Source: Achromobacter insolitus (GTDB taxonomy: Bacteria > Pseudomonadota > Gammaproteobacteria > Burkholderiales > Burkholderiaceae_B). From it: a DNA stretch of 64,000 bases. The DNA is taken from assembly GCF_002209555.1 (NCBI RefSeq), contig NZ_NJIF01000015.1:1-64000 (forward strand), written 5' to 3'. Both the position numbers and the translations under genes were made by a program. The notes under the pieces were generated by a model. The model worked only from the letters and a program-made list of their open reading frames with translations. It had not been told where the DNA came from and searched no databases. This document shows, one piece after another, positions 26,175 to 34,130 of this stretch. Positions within the stretch are counted from its first letter, which is position 1, and every line of letters begins with the position of its first letter.

Positions 26175-26978
26175 ATGACTGCACCGCAGACTGACACGAT
26201 CGACATCACCCATCACAACCGCGCTGCCTGGGATCGGCAGGCGGCGCAGCAATGCGCCTGGTCCCTACCTGTCAGCCCCGAGACCATCTATGCCGCGCGC
26301 CGGGGCGACTGGCAGGTGCACATCACCCCGCGCGCCCTGCCTGCCGATTGGTTGCCTGCAATGGACCGCGCGCCACGCATTTTGTGCCTGGCTTCGGCTG
26401 GCGGCCAGCAGGCGCCGGTGCTGGCCGCCGCCGGCGCGGACGTCACCGTCCTGGACCTGTCGCCGCTCCAGCTGGCGCAGGACGATATGGTCGCGCGGCG
26501 CGACGGCCTGGCGCTCACGACCGTGCAAGGTGACATGCGTGACCTCTCGGCCTTCGCGGACGCTTCCTTCGACTGCATCGTGCACCCGATCTCCAACCTG
26601 TACGTGCCCGACGTGCGTCCCGTGTGGCGCGAGTGCTTCAGGGTACTGAAGCGTGGCGGCAGGCTGCTCAGCAGCTTCTACAACCCGGTCGTGTTCGTCG
26701 GCGACCGCGCGCCGGAGCTGGCGGAGCAAGGCCTGATCCGGCCGCGCTTCCGGCTGCCCTACTCGGATCTGCGCGACCTCGCGCCGGAAGAGCTGGCGGC
26801 GAAACAGGACCGCGGCGACGCCCTGGTTTTCGGGCACAGCCTGGACGAGCAGATCGGCGGCCAGCTGGAAGCCGGATTCCTGCTGAAGGGGTTTTATGAA
26901 GATGAACAGCCCCAGCCCCGCTTCCTGATCGACCGTTTCCTGCCCACGTTCCTGGCGACTTACGCCCTCAAGCCCTGA
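26175..26978 (+). CDS. Class I SAM-dependent methyltransferase
   Basis: 267 residues. The SAM-binding site is ILCLASAGGQQAPVLAAAGA, followed by VTVLDLSPLQLAQDD and the FDCIVHPISNLYVPDVRPVW motif. This is a methyltransferase-11 relative often annotated as a bacterial SAM methyltransferase of unknown acceptor. It is not closely similar to the methyltransferase 300 bp upstream, so they are not tandem duplicates. It is convergent with the long TRAP operon. Confidence 0.88.
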   Translation: MTAPQTDTIDITHHNRAAWDRQAAQQCAWSLPVSPETIYAARRGDWQVHITPRALPADWLPAMDRAPRILCLASAGGQQAPVLAAAGADVTVLDLSPLQLAQDDMVARRDGLALTTVQGDMRDLSAFADASFDCIVHPISNLYVPDVRPVWRECFRVLKRGGRLLSSFYNPVVFVGDRAPELAEQGLIRPRFRLPYSDLRDLAPEELAAKQDRGDALVFGHSLDEQIGGQLEAGFLLKGFYEDEQPQPRFLIDRFLPTFLATYALKP

Positions 26979-27012
26979 GAGGCCTTTATTTGCCTTGGGA
27001 CGGCACAGCGAC

Positions 27013-27039
27013 AAAAAAAGGGGCGCCGCCTGGCGCCCC
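27013..27039 (-). terminator. Rho-independent terminator of the TRAP/molybdenum-hydroxylase operon
   Basis: Perfect 8-bp stem GGGGCGCC (27020-27027) / GGCGCCCC (27032-27039) with a 4-nt loop. On the minus strand it is followed by seven T residues (27019-27013), 8 bp beyond the DctM stop. This is the end of a leftward transcript of about 10.6 kb. Confidence 0.9.
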
Positions 27040-27046
27040 TGCCGCA

Positions 27047-28705
27047 TCACTTGAACGGATTGGCGTCCGCGCCGTAGGCGCTGCCGCCGTAGCCGCTGGA
27101 CCCGACGTCCAACGAGACCGAACTTGGATCGACAGCGGCCGCTGTCCCCTTGTAGTGCATCACCATGCCCGGGAAAGCCATCACCGCGGCGACCATCAAG
27201 AGCTGGATCACGATGAACGGCACCGATCCCCAGTAGATCTGGCCGGTGGTGACGGGCTCGATCATTTTCCCCGTGACCCTGTCCTTGTAGCGGTCCCGTG
27301 GCGCCACGGATCGCAGATAGAACAGCGCGAAGCCGAATGGCGGGTGCATGAAGGAAGTCTGCATGTTGACGGCCAGGATCACGCCGAACCAGATCAGGTC
27401 TATGCCCAGTTTATCTGCCACCGGTCCCAGCAGCGGCACGATAATGAACGCGAGCTCGAAGAAATCCAGGAAGAAGGCCAGCACGAAGGTCAGGATACTG
27501 ACGACGATCAGGAAGCCCCACTGCCCGCCCGGCAGGCCGGTCAGCAGATGCTCGACCCACAGGTCGCCGTTGACGGCGCGGAAGGTCAGGCCGAACACGG
27601 TGGACCCCACCAGGATGAACACCACGAAGCAGGACAACTTGGTAGTTGTGTCCATCGCCTGCTTGAGCAGGCCCAGCGAGAGGCGGCGGCGCGCCACCGC
27701 CATCAGGATGGCGCCCACCGCGCCCATGGCGCCCCCCTCGGTCGGCGTGGCCACGCCGATGAAGATCGTGCCCAGTACCAGGAAGATCAACGCCAGCGGC
27801 GGAATCATCACGAAGGTCACGCGTTCCGCCAGCGCCGACAACAGACCCAGGCCCAGCGCCTTGTTGACCAGCGCAATCACGAAGGCGGTCGCGCCCCAGA
27901 ACAGCAGCGCCACCACGATGCGCTCATCCATCGGCGCCGTGTTGTTCTCGACCCAGAGGCCCAGGAAATAGGCCGATACCGCGGAGATAGCCATCAGTAC
28001 CAGCAGCGAACGCCCGCCCCGGCCGCCGTTGGGCTCCTGGAAACGCCGCGCCTCTTCCGGCAACGCGGGCGCGGAGTCCGGCTTCAGCAGGCTCATGATC
28101 ACGACGTAGACGATGTACAGGCCTGCAAGGATGAAGCCCGGCACCATGGCGGCGCGGTAGATGTCGCCGATGGAGCGGCCGAGCTGGTCGGCCAGGATGA
28201 TCAGCACCAGCGACGGCGGAATGATCTGCGACAACGTGCCGGACGCGGCGATCACGCCGCTGGCCAGCTTGCGGTCATAGCCGTTGCGCAACATGATGGG
28301 CAGCGATATCAGGCCCATCGAGATGACCGAGGCCGACACCACGCCCGTGGTCGCGGCCAGCATCGCTCCCACGAAGACCACCGCAATGGCCAGGCCCCCG
28401 CGGATCGAACCGAACAGCTGGCCTATGGTCTCCAGCAGGTCCTCCGCCATGCCTGACCGTTCCAGCACCAGGCCCATCAGCGTGAAAAACGGCACGGCCA
28501 GCAACGTGTCGTTGGAAATGATGCCGAACACGCGTTGCGGCAGCGCCTGGAACAGCGAAGAATTGAGCAAGCCCAGTTCCATGCCGACCAGGCCGAAAAG
28601 AATGCCGTTGGCCGCCAGCGCGAACGCCACCGGAAAGCCCAGCAGAAGAAAGACGATCAGCGTCGCGAACATGATCGGCGCCAGATTGGCAATGAGAAAC
28701 TCCAT
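27047..28705 (-). CDS. TRAP transporter large membrane subunit (DctM type)
   Basis: 552 residues, longer than the common form of about 430, as in the mannitol/chloroaromatic (FcbT-like) TRAP group. Many membrane segments. Conserved stretches are GFPVAFALAANGILFGLVG, VPFFTLMGLVLERSGMAEDL, GAMLAATTGVVSASVISMG and GVIAASGTLSQIIPPSLVLI. It drives sodium-dependent uptake with the small subunit (2-nt gap upstream). The matching binding protein is not adjacent but lies 7.8 kb upstream, at the head of the same operon. Last gene before a strong terminator. Confidence 0.93.
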   Translation of the reverse strand: MEFLIANLAPIMFATLIVFLLLGFPVAFALAANGILFGLVGMELGLLNSSLFQALPQRVFGIISNDTLLAVPFFTLMGLVLERSGMAEDLLETIGQLFGSIRGGLAIAVVFVGAMLAATTGVVSASVISMGLISLPIMLRNGYDRKLASGVIAASGTLSQIIPPSLVLIILADQLGRSIGDIYRAAMVPGFILAGLYIVYVVIMSLLKPDSAPALPEEARRFQEPNGGRGGRSLLVLMAISAVSAYFLGLWVENNTAPMDERIVVALLFWGATAFVIALVNKALGLGLLSALAERVTFVMIPPLALIFLVLGTIFIGVATPTEGGAMGAVGAILMAVARRRLSLGLLKQAMDTTTKLSCFVVFILVGSTVFGLTFRAVNGDLWVEHLLTGLPGGQWGFLIVVSILTFVLAFFLDFFELAFIIVPLLGPVADKLGIDLIWFGVILAVNMQTSFMHPPFGFALFYLRSVAPRDRYKDRVTGKMIEPVTTGQIYWGSVPFIVIQLLMVAAVMAFPGMVMHYKGTAAAVDPSSVSLDVGSSGYGGSAYGADANPFK

Positions 28706-28707
28706 GA

Positions 28708-29331
28708 TCAGCGACCCTTGTTCAGTTCGTTCTGCGCGGCGGCTTCGCGCGCCTGCGCCTCGCGGGCGATTTCCTCGGCCAACTCTTCTTCCGCGCTCTT
28801 GGCGCCTTCGCGTTCACGCGGATCGCGGCAGCGTCCCTGCAGGAAGCCCACGCACTTGATCAGGTGCGACAAGCCCGCCAGCACCAACAGCGCAAAGCCC
28901 ACCGGAATCAGCAATTTGACTGGCCAGCGGATCAGCCCGCCGGAATTGGAGGAGTGCTCATTGCTGAGATACGAATCCATGAACACCGGCCACGACAGGT
29001 ACATGATCAGCAGACATGCCGGCATGAGAAAGAACAGCACGCCGAAGATTTCAATCCAGATCTGCGCCCGCCGCGACAGGCGCGAGGAAATGATGTCCAC
29101 CCTGACGTGGTCGTTCTTCAGCAGCGTGTAGCCCGCCGTCAGCAGGAACATCGCGCCGAACATGTACCACTGCAATTCCAGCCATGCGTTGGAGCTGTCG
29201 TGGAATACCTTGCGCATGATGGCGTTGCCGGCGCTGACCAGCACGACTAGCAACGTGACCCAGGACACGGCCCGGCCCATGCGCAGATTGATCGCGTCTA
29301 TGCCACGCGACAAGGCGAGTAGTGCTTGCAT
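28708..29331 (-). CDS. TRAP transporter small membrane subunit (DctQ type)
   Basis: 207 residues with about four membrane segments (VSWVTLLVVLVSAGNAI, YMFGAMFLLTAGYTLL, IFGVLFFLMPACLLIMYLSW, LIPVGFALLVLAGL). RVDIISSRLSRRAQIWIEI is conserved in the group. A charged C-terminal tail (EELAEEIAREAQAREAAAQ) is long and probably helical. It pairs with the large subunit 2 nt downstream. Confidence 0.92.
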   Translation of the reverse strand: MQALLALSRGIDAINLRMGRAVSWVTLLVVLVSAGNAIMRKVFHDSSNAWLELQWYMFGAMFLLTAGYTLLKNDHVRVDIISSRLSRRAQIWIEIFGVLFFLMPACLLIMYLSWPVFMDSYLSNEHSSNSGGLIRWPVKLLIPVGFALLVLAGLSHLIKCVGFLQGRCRDPREREGAKSAEEELAEEIAREAQAREAAAQNELNKGR

Positions 29332-29404
29332 CTGTTTTCCCCAGAATTGTTTCTAATCACGCACCAGCCCTGCATGCAGCCCGTGGTGCCCCGGGCCTGA
29401 ACCG

Positions 29405-30178
29405 TCAATCTTCTTCGCGATGCCTCAGCCAGGGCGTCACCCGCCGCTCCAGCCAGACCAGCAGGGCGAACAGCAGCATGCCCATCAGCGCGAGCACGAA
29501 GATCGCGGCAAACACGCGCACCGTGTCGAAGGTGCCTTGGGCGCTCATGATCACGTAGCCCAGGCCGCGCTGCGAAGACACGAATTCCCCGACAATGGCG
29601 CCGACCAGCGCCAGCGATATCGAGACCTTCATGCCCGCCAGGATCGAGGGCAGCGCGCTGGGCAGCCGCACCTTGAAGAAGAAATCGCGGCGCGAGCCCT
29701 TCAGCACGCGTCCCAGGTCCAGCACGTCCTGCGGCACCGAGCGCAAGCCATGGACGGTGTCGACAATCATGGCGAACACAGCGATCAGGAAGGCGATGGC
29801 GATCTTCGGTTCGGCGCCGGTGCCCATCCAGATCACGAACAAGGGCGCGATGGCAACCTTCGGCACGCTGTTCAGGGCCACGATAAGGGGGTAGATAAAG
29901 CGCTCGAACCAGCGCGATCCCACCAGCATGACGGCAATCGCCACGCCAAACACCACCGCCAGCGCGAAGCCGGCCAGCGTGGTCATTAACGTGTACGCGG
30001 CATGGCCGGCATACCAGCTCCATTCGGAGGCCAGTTCCAGCGCTACCTGCCCCGGCAACGGCAGCATGATGGCGCGCACGTGGAACACGCGAGCGGCCGC
30101 TTCCCAGAGCAGCAGGAAGAGCAGCACGGATACCAGCCCGGCCATGCGCCGGCCCGCCCCTCTCAATAGCGCGATCAT
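29405..30178 (-). CDS. ABC transporter permease (SsuC/TauC type)
   Basis: 257 residues, six membrane segments. The cytoplasmic coupling loop is seen in GLRSVPQDVLDLGRVLKGSR followed by LPSALPSILAGMKVSISLALVGAIVGEF. Family members import sulfonates, taurine, nitrate or thiamine precursors with an NMT1-like binding protein. The start overlaps the ATPase gene stop by 4 nt. It is part of the long leftward operon between the molybdenum hydroxylase and the TRAP membrane genes. Confidence 0.92.
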   Translation of the reverse strand: MIALLRGAGRRMAGLVSVLLFLLLWEAAARVFHVRAIMLPLPGQVALELASEWSWYAGHAAYTLMTTLAGFALAVVFGVAIAVMLVGSRWFERFIYPLIVALNSVPKVAIAPLFVIWMGTGAEPKIAIAFLIAVFAMIVDTVHGLRSVPQDVLDLGRVLKGSRRDFFFKVRLPSALPSILAGMKVSISLALVGAIVGEFVSSQRGLGYVIMSAQGTFDTVRVFAAIFVLALMGMLLFALLVWLERRVTPWLRHREED

Positions 30179-30984
30179 CGGACGGCCTCCAGGCCGGACA
30201 CAGTCCGTGCGCCTTCATCTATCAGGCCCATGCCCTGGAACATGTCGCGGATGTGCCGCACATACTCGCCGAACCGAGGGGTTTCGCGCAGCGCCAATGG
30301 CCTGGGCCTGGGCAGGTCGATTTCTATGGTTTCGAGGATGCGGCCCGGACGCGGCGAAAACACCATGACCACGTCGCCCAGGAACACTGCCTCGGCGATG
30401 CCGTGCGTGACGAACAGCACCGTATTGCGCGTTTCCATCCAGATCCGCTGGAGTTCGACATTCATCTGGTCACGCGTCAGCGCGTCCAACGCGCCGAAAG
30501 GCTCATCCATCAACAGCAGCTGGGGATCGTCCACCAGCGCCCGGCAAATCGCGGCGCGCTGGCGCATGCCGCCGGACAGTTCGCGCGGATAGCTCTCGGC
30601 GAACCGCTCCAGGCCCGTCAAAGCCAGCAGCGACCGTACCTTTTCCGCATAGGCCGACACCGGTTTGTGCGCAAACTCCACCGGCAGCAGGATGTTGCGC
30701 CGGACGCTGCGCCATTCCAGCAGCGCATCGCGCTGGAACACCATGCCCATGCCGTCCGGCGGCCCCTGCACCGGCACGCCGTCAACCCGCAGATCCCCGC
30801 TGGAGACGGTCTCCAGACCGGCCACGCAACGCAGGAACGTGCTCTTGCCGCAGCCGCTGGGGCCCAGAATGCTGACAAAGCGGCCGCGGGGAACCTCCAC
30901 CGATACCGATGCCAGCGCCTCCACGCCCGCCGCGCCCGGATAGCGTTTGCGCACGTCGCTTGCGGCCACGGCCCACTGCGTCAT
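30175..30984 (-). CDS. ABC transporter ATP-binding protein (SsuB/TauB type)
   Basis: 269 residues from MTQWAVAASDVRKRYPG. Walker A is GPSGCGKST, the signature is LSGGMRQRAAICRAL, Walker B is LLLMDEPFGALDAL and the switch histidine lies in LFVTHGIAEAV. It overlaps the permease and the binding-protein genes by 4 nt each, so the three are tightly coupled. It powers uptake of the ligand held by the NMT1-like protein. Confidence 0.94.
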   Translation of the reverse strand: MTQWAVAASDVRKRYPGAAGVEALASVSVEVPRGRFVSILGPSGCGKSTFLRCVAGLETVSSGDLRVDGVPVQGPPDGMGMVFQRDALLEWRSVRRNILLPVEFAHKPVSAYAEKVRSLLALTGLERFAESYPRELSGGMRQRAAICRALVDDPQLLLMDEPFGALDALTRDQMNVELQRIWMETRNTVLFVTHGIAEAVFLGDVVMVFSPRPGRILETIEIDLPRPRPLALRETPRFGEYVRHIRDMFQGMGLIDEGARTVSGLEAVR

Positions 30985-32006
30985 GGTTGCACCAGGCTGT
31001 CGTAACGTTCCGGGTGCACCAGGTCCGGCGCATAGAACGAGGAGGCCTGGGCGCTGGCGGAGATCAGGCCCACGGAGGACAAGGTGGTGACGGCCTGCGT
31101 CCAATCCTGGGGCACGATCGCGCCCAGGCGCGCGCCCGCTGCCGGCTGGCCGAAGTACGGTTGCAAGGCATCGATCTGGCCGCGCAGCACTTTCTTGTCC
31201 AGACGCGCCTGGGGACGCTGCGCCAGAATGGCAGCCACGGCCTCGTCCTGGTGGCCTGCGTAGATGTATTCCCAGGCCCGCGCGCTGACACTCGCAAAGC
31301 GCGCAATCGCGTCGGCGCGCTGCGCCAGCTTGGCCTCATTGGCAAACAGGCCGAAGCTGGGCATGTTCAGGCCAAAGTCGGCAAAGCGCACGGCGTTGGA
31401 AGGCCGGTTCTGCGAGACCACCGGAAGAAAGAACGGGATGGTCGAAAACGCTGCGTCGGCGCGCCCCACCGCATAGGTCGACGCCTTGCCGGCGGCGTCC
31501 ACGTTGATCAATTCCAGATCGCTTTTCTTGAGCTTGCCGGCGGCCAGGAACGCGTCGATGAAGGGGGCTTCCAGCGAGCCGGCGGTATAGGCCACCTTTT
31601 TGCCCTTCAACTGCGCAGGCCCGGTGATCCCGGCATCGGCGGGAACCAGCAGGCCGATATCGCTCTGCCGGGCGAACACCGCCACCGCTTTGACCGGCAT
31701 GCCCTTTTCGCGAGCGATCATGGCCGACGCCAGGGCGGCGTGCCCCACGTCGAAACTGTCGCCCGCGCCAACGATCTGCACCGTGGTCACCGACCCATTG
31801 CCATCCTCGAGCGACACATCCAGGCCGGCCTGCTTGTACCAGCCCTTCTGCTGCGCCAGGTGGAACGCCCCATGCACCCCCCAGGGCGTCCAGTCCAGCC
31901 TCACCCGCAGCGGCTCCAGCGCCTGCGACCAGGCGGGCGCGCTCAGCACGACAGCAGCCAGGCCCAACAATGCGTTGCGCCAATTCCTTGAGAATACCGC
32001 GAGCAT
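30981..32006 (-). CDS. ABC transporter substrate-binding protein (NMT1/ThiY/SsuA-like)
   Basis: 341 residues from MLAVFSRNWRNALLGL, preceded by CGGGGAAA. A Sec signal peptide ends about at AWSQALEPL. The mature protein opens VRLDWTPWGVHGAFHLAQQKGWYKQAGLDVSLEDG in two lobes, the standard NMT1/THI5-like fold that captures pyrimidine precursors, sulfonates or aromatic acids. Lying in a pyridine-carboxylate operon, it may bind picolinate or a related heteroaromatic; that is an inference. Confidence 0.9.
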   Translation of the reverse strand: MLAVFSRNWRNALLGLAAVVLSAPAWSQALEPLRVRLDWTPWGVHGAFHLAQQKGWYKQAGLDVSLEDGNGSVTTVQIVGAGDSFDVGHAALASAMIAREKGMPVKAVAVFARQSDIGLLVPADAGITGPAQLKGKKVAYTAGSLEAPFIDAFLAAGKLKKSDLELINVDAAGKASTYAVGRADAAFSTIPFFLPVVSQNRPSNAVRFADFGLNMPSFGLFANEAKLAQRADAIARFASVSARAWEYIYAGHQDEAVAAILAQRPQARLDKKVLRGQIDALQPYFGQPAAGARLGAIVPQDWTQAVTTLSSVGLISASAQASSFYAPDLVHPERYDSLVQP

Positions 32007-32070
32007 GATTTTCCCCGTTATGTGCCCACACCGTGCGGCCGCATCCACGGCCGCACGTCCTGCCCGATGC

Positions 32071-33291
32071 TCAGCCGCCGCGGCCGAACCACCGTTTGAT
32101 CCGCGCCCACAGCACGCTGAAGAACATGGCCGTGGGATTGAAGCTGGCCTGGGCCGGCGCCTCGCCCGCGGCAGCGGGCCGGCGCAGCCGGGCCGTGACG
32201 TTGTTGCCGAAATCCGCGATCATGCGGCGCACGAAATCCTGCACGAGTCCGGAGCGCGAGAACTGCGCCAGCGGTCCCTGCAGCGAATACAGCAGGTTCA
32301 CATGGACCTGGGTCTCGGTGGGCGACAGCGCTTCCAGGCGGTAGGTGATATCGCCGTTGGCGCGCGACTGGCTCAGCGAGTCCTGCCCTGCCCCGCGGAA
32401 CACCGCCTGCATGGCGGCGTCATCGCGTTCCAGGCGGGCCGCGCCATTGAACGCCGCGGACATGGGCCCGAACTTGATTGCGATCTTGCCCTTGACCCGA
32501 TCGCCTTCGTGCTCCTCGATCGAGGCGCCCGGCAGGCAGCTGGCCAGCGCGGGCAGATCCACCATGAAGGCCCAGACTTCGGCCGCCGGAAAAGGCACCG
32601 TGAAACCGCCGTCGATCTGGCTGCCCCGGCCTTCTTTCTTGCCAACAGCAGCGGCGGGGGCCGCGGCCGGCGCGGTAGCGGCGGGCGTTGCGCCGTCGCG
32701 CGCAGCCCCCGAACTGGACGCCGCCGGGGTGAATCCCGCGAATGCCACCGGCTTGGCGGTCGTCGGCGCCGCGCCGCGACCCTGCGCCTGGGCGGCGCGC
32801 AACGCCTCCACGGCGGGATCGGGCTGCTGCCTGAGCTCGGCCAGCACCGCCATCACCGCGGCGGTAATGCCCATATAGCCGGTGCAGCGGCACAGGTTGC
32901 CGGACAGTTCCACCCGCACCCGGGCTTCATCCGCATCCGGCAGCCGCAGCACAATGTCCCGCGAGGTCGCCAGCATGCCCGGCGTGCAATAGCCGCATTG
33001 CAGGGCATGATGCTGCGTGAAGGCGGCGCGCAGCCGCTGCATCACCGGGTCGGCGTCATAGCCTTCGATGGTGGTCACCTGACGCCCTTCGCATGCAACG
33101 GCGAAAGAAATACAGGACCGCACCGGCGCGCCGTCCACCAGCACCGTGCACGCGCCGCATACGCCGTGCTCGCAGCCGAGATGGGTGCCGGTCAGGCGCG
33201 CCTGGTCCCGCAGGAAATCCCCCAGATGCATGCGCGCGGGCGCCTCGTGCGATACGCGCTTGCCGTTAACTTCCAATGTCACCTGAACCAT
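32071..33291 (-). CDS. Molybdenum hydroxylase 2Fe-2S subunit fused to a CoxG (SRPBCC) domain
   Basis: 406 residues, more than twice a normal small subunit. Residues 1-160 hold the two [2Fe-2S] clusters of xanthine-dehydrogenase-family small subunits: CEHGVCGAC with a later C, then CGYC and CRCTG. An Ala/Pro-rich linker follows (about 165-220). Residues 225-370 are a CoxG-type SRPBCC domain (GGFTVPFPAAEVWAFMVD, LASCLPGASIEEHEGDRVKG, ANGDITYRLEALSPTETQV). The C terminus FFSVLWARIKRWFGRGG looks amphipathic. In CO dehydrogenase clusters CoxG is separate and linked to membrane or quinone electron delivery. The fusion suggests that electrons pass toward the membrane. It is 11 nt downstream of the FAD subunit. 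Confidence 0.9.
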   Translation of the reverse strand: MVQVTLEVNGKRVSHEAPARMHLGDFLRDQARLTGTHLGCEHGVCGACTVLVDGAPVRSCISFAVACEGRQVTTIEGYDADPVMQRLRAAFTQHHALQCGYCTPGMLATSRDIVLRLPDADEARVRVELSGNLCRCTGYMGITAAVMAVLAELRQQPDPAVEALRAAQAQGRGAAPTTAKPVAFAGFTPAASSSGAARDGATPAATAPAAAPAAAVGKKEGRGSQIDGGFTVPFPAAEVWAFMVDLPALASCLPGASIEEHEGDRVKGKIAIKFGPMSAAFNGAARLERDDAAMQAVFRGAGQDSLSQSRANGDITYRLEALSPTETQVHVNLLYSLQGPLAQFSRSGLVQDFVRRMIADFGNNVTARLRRPAAAGEAPAQASFNPTAMFFSVLWARIKRWFGRGG

Positions 33292-33302
33292 GGTTATTCC
33301 TG

Positions 33303-34130
33303 TCAGCCCAAGGCTTGCGCCAGGCAGCGCGTCACCGCGGTCCCGTGCAGCTTGCGATGGTGTTCATCCTTGTCCTGCATGACGCCGGCCAGTTCATTGG
33401 CCAGCAGCGTCTCGTCCAGGCCCGCCAGGCCCTGCTGCGCGATGCGCGCGGCCAGTTGGGGCAGCAGCCTGGGCGCGCCATCCAGCGCGCCGACCGCGAT
33501 CCGCGCCGTTTTCGCTGCGGGATCGAACCATGCGGCGCAACTGGCCTCGGCGAATTCGCCGGTCTTGCGGCAGAACTTGTAATAGCCCCAGCGCGCCTGC
33601 GGCCCGGCCTCGGGTATGTGCACTGCGGAAATCAGCTCGTCCTCGCGCAGCCCGGTGGTGTAGGCGCCCTGCATGTAGTCTTCGGCGGGCAGCATCCGCA
33701 CCCCTGCCGGCCCCGCGATCTCCAGCGTCGCGCCCAGGCCGACCACCGTCAGCACCCAGTCGGCTGCCGGGTCCGCGTGCGCCAGGCTGCCGCCCAGCGT
33801 GCCGCGGTTGCGGATGGCGCGATATGCAATGCCCGGCGCCACCTGCTGCAACGGCGTGCCGCGCAGCAGTTCGTGCACGCCGTCCTCGATCTCGGCGTGG
33901 GTCACGGCCGCGCCCACGCGCAGCTTGCCGTCCTGGCGCGTCACCGTGCGCAATTCGGACAAGCCGGAGATGTCGATGACGACGGGCGGGCGAGCCAGGC
34001 GCAGGTTCAGCATGGGGCCCAGCGATTGCCCGCCGGCCATGAGCTTGGCGCGGCCTTCATGCGCGCGCAGCGCCCGCAAGGCGTCTTGCAGCGATTCCGG
34101 GCGCGTGTATTCGAATGCAGCGGCCTTCAT
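33303..34130 (-). CDS. Molybdenum hydroxylase FAD-binding subunit (CoxM type)
   Basis: 275 residues. It matches the medium subunit of CO dehydrogenase/xanthine dehydrogenase-like hydroxylases: AGGQSLGPMLNLRLARP (FAD pyrophosphate loop, about 32-48), RNRGTLGGSLAHADPAAD (about 108-125) and a C-terminal CoxM domain. It passes electrons between the iron-sulfur and flavin sites. The start overlaps the large-subunit stop by 4 nt. Likely part of picolinate dehydrogenase (PicA-type), adding a hydroxyl at ring carbon 6. Confidence 0.9.
   Translation of the reverse strand: MKAAAFEYTRPESLQDALRALRAHEGRAKLMAGGQSLGPMLNLRLARPPVVIDISGLSELRTVTRQDGKLRVGAAVTHAEIEDGVHELLRGTPLQQVAPGIAYRAIRNRGTLGGSLAHADPAADWVLTVVGLGATLEIAGPAGVRMLPAEDYMQGAYTTGLREDELISAVHIPEAGPQARWGYYKFCRKTGEFAEASCAAWFDPAAKTARIAVGALDGAPRLLPQLAARIAQQGLAGLDETLLANELAGVMQDKDEHHRKLHGTAVTRCLAQALG

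Noticed and set aside
26990..28456. A 488-codon open frame on the plus strand
   Set aside because: Antisense to DctM; rich in Gln, His and Arg without a domain, and it begins across the operon's terminator hairpin.
31600..33582. A 660-codon open frame on the plus strand
   Set aside because: Antisense across three real genes (ABC binding protein, CoxS-CoxG fusion, FAD subunit); no motif and Arg/Ala-rich composition.
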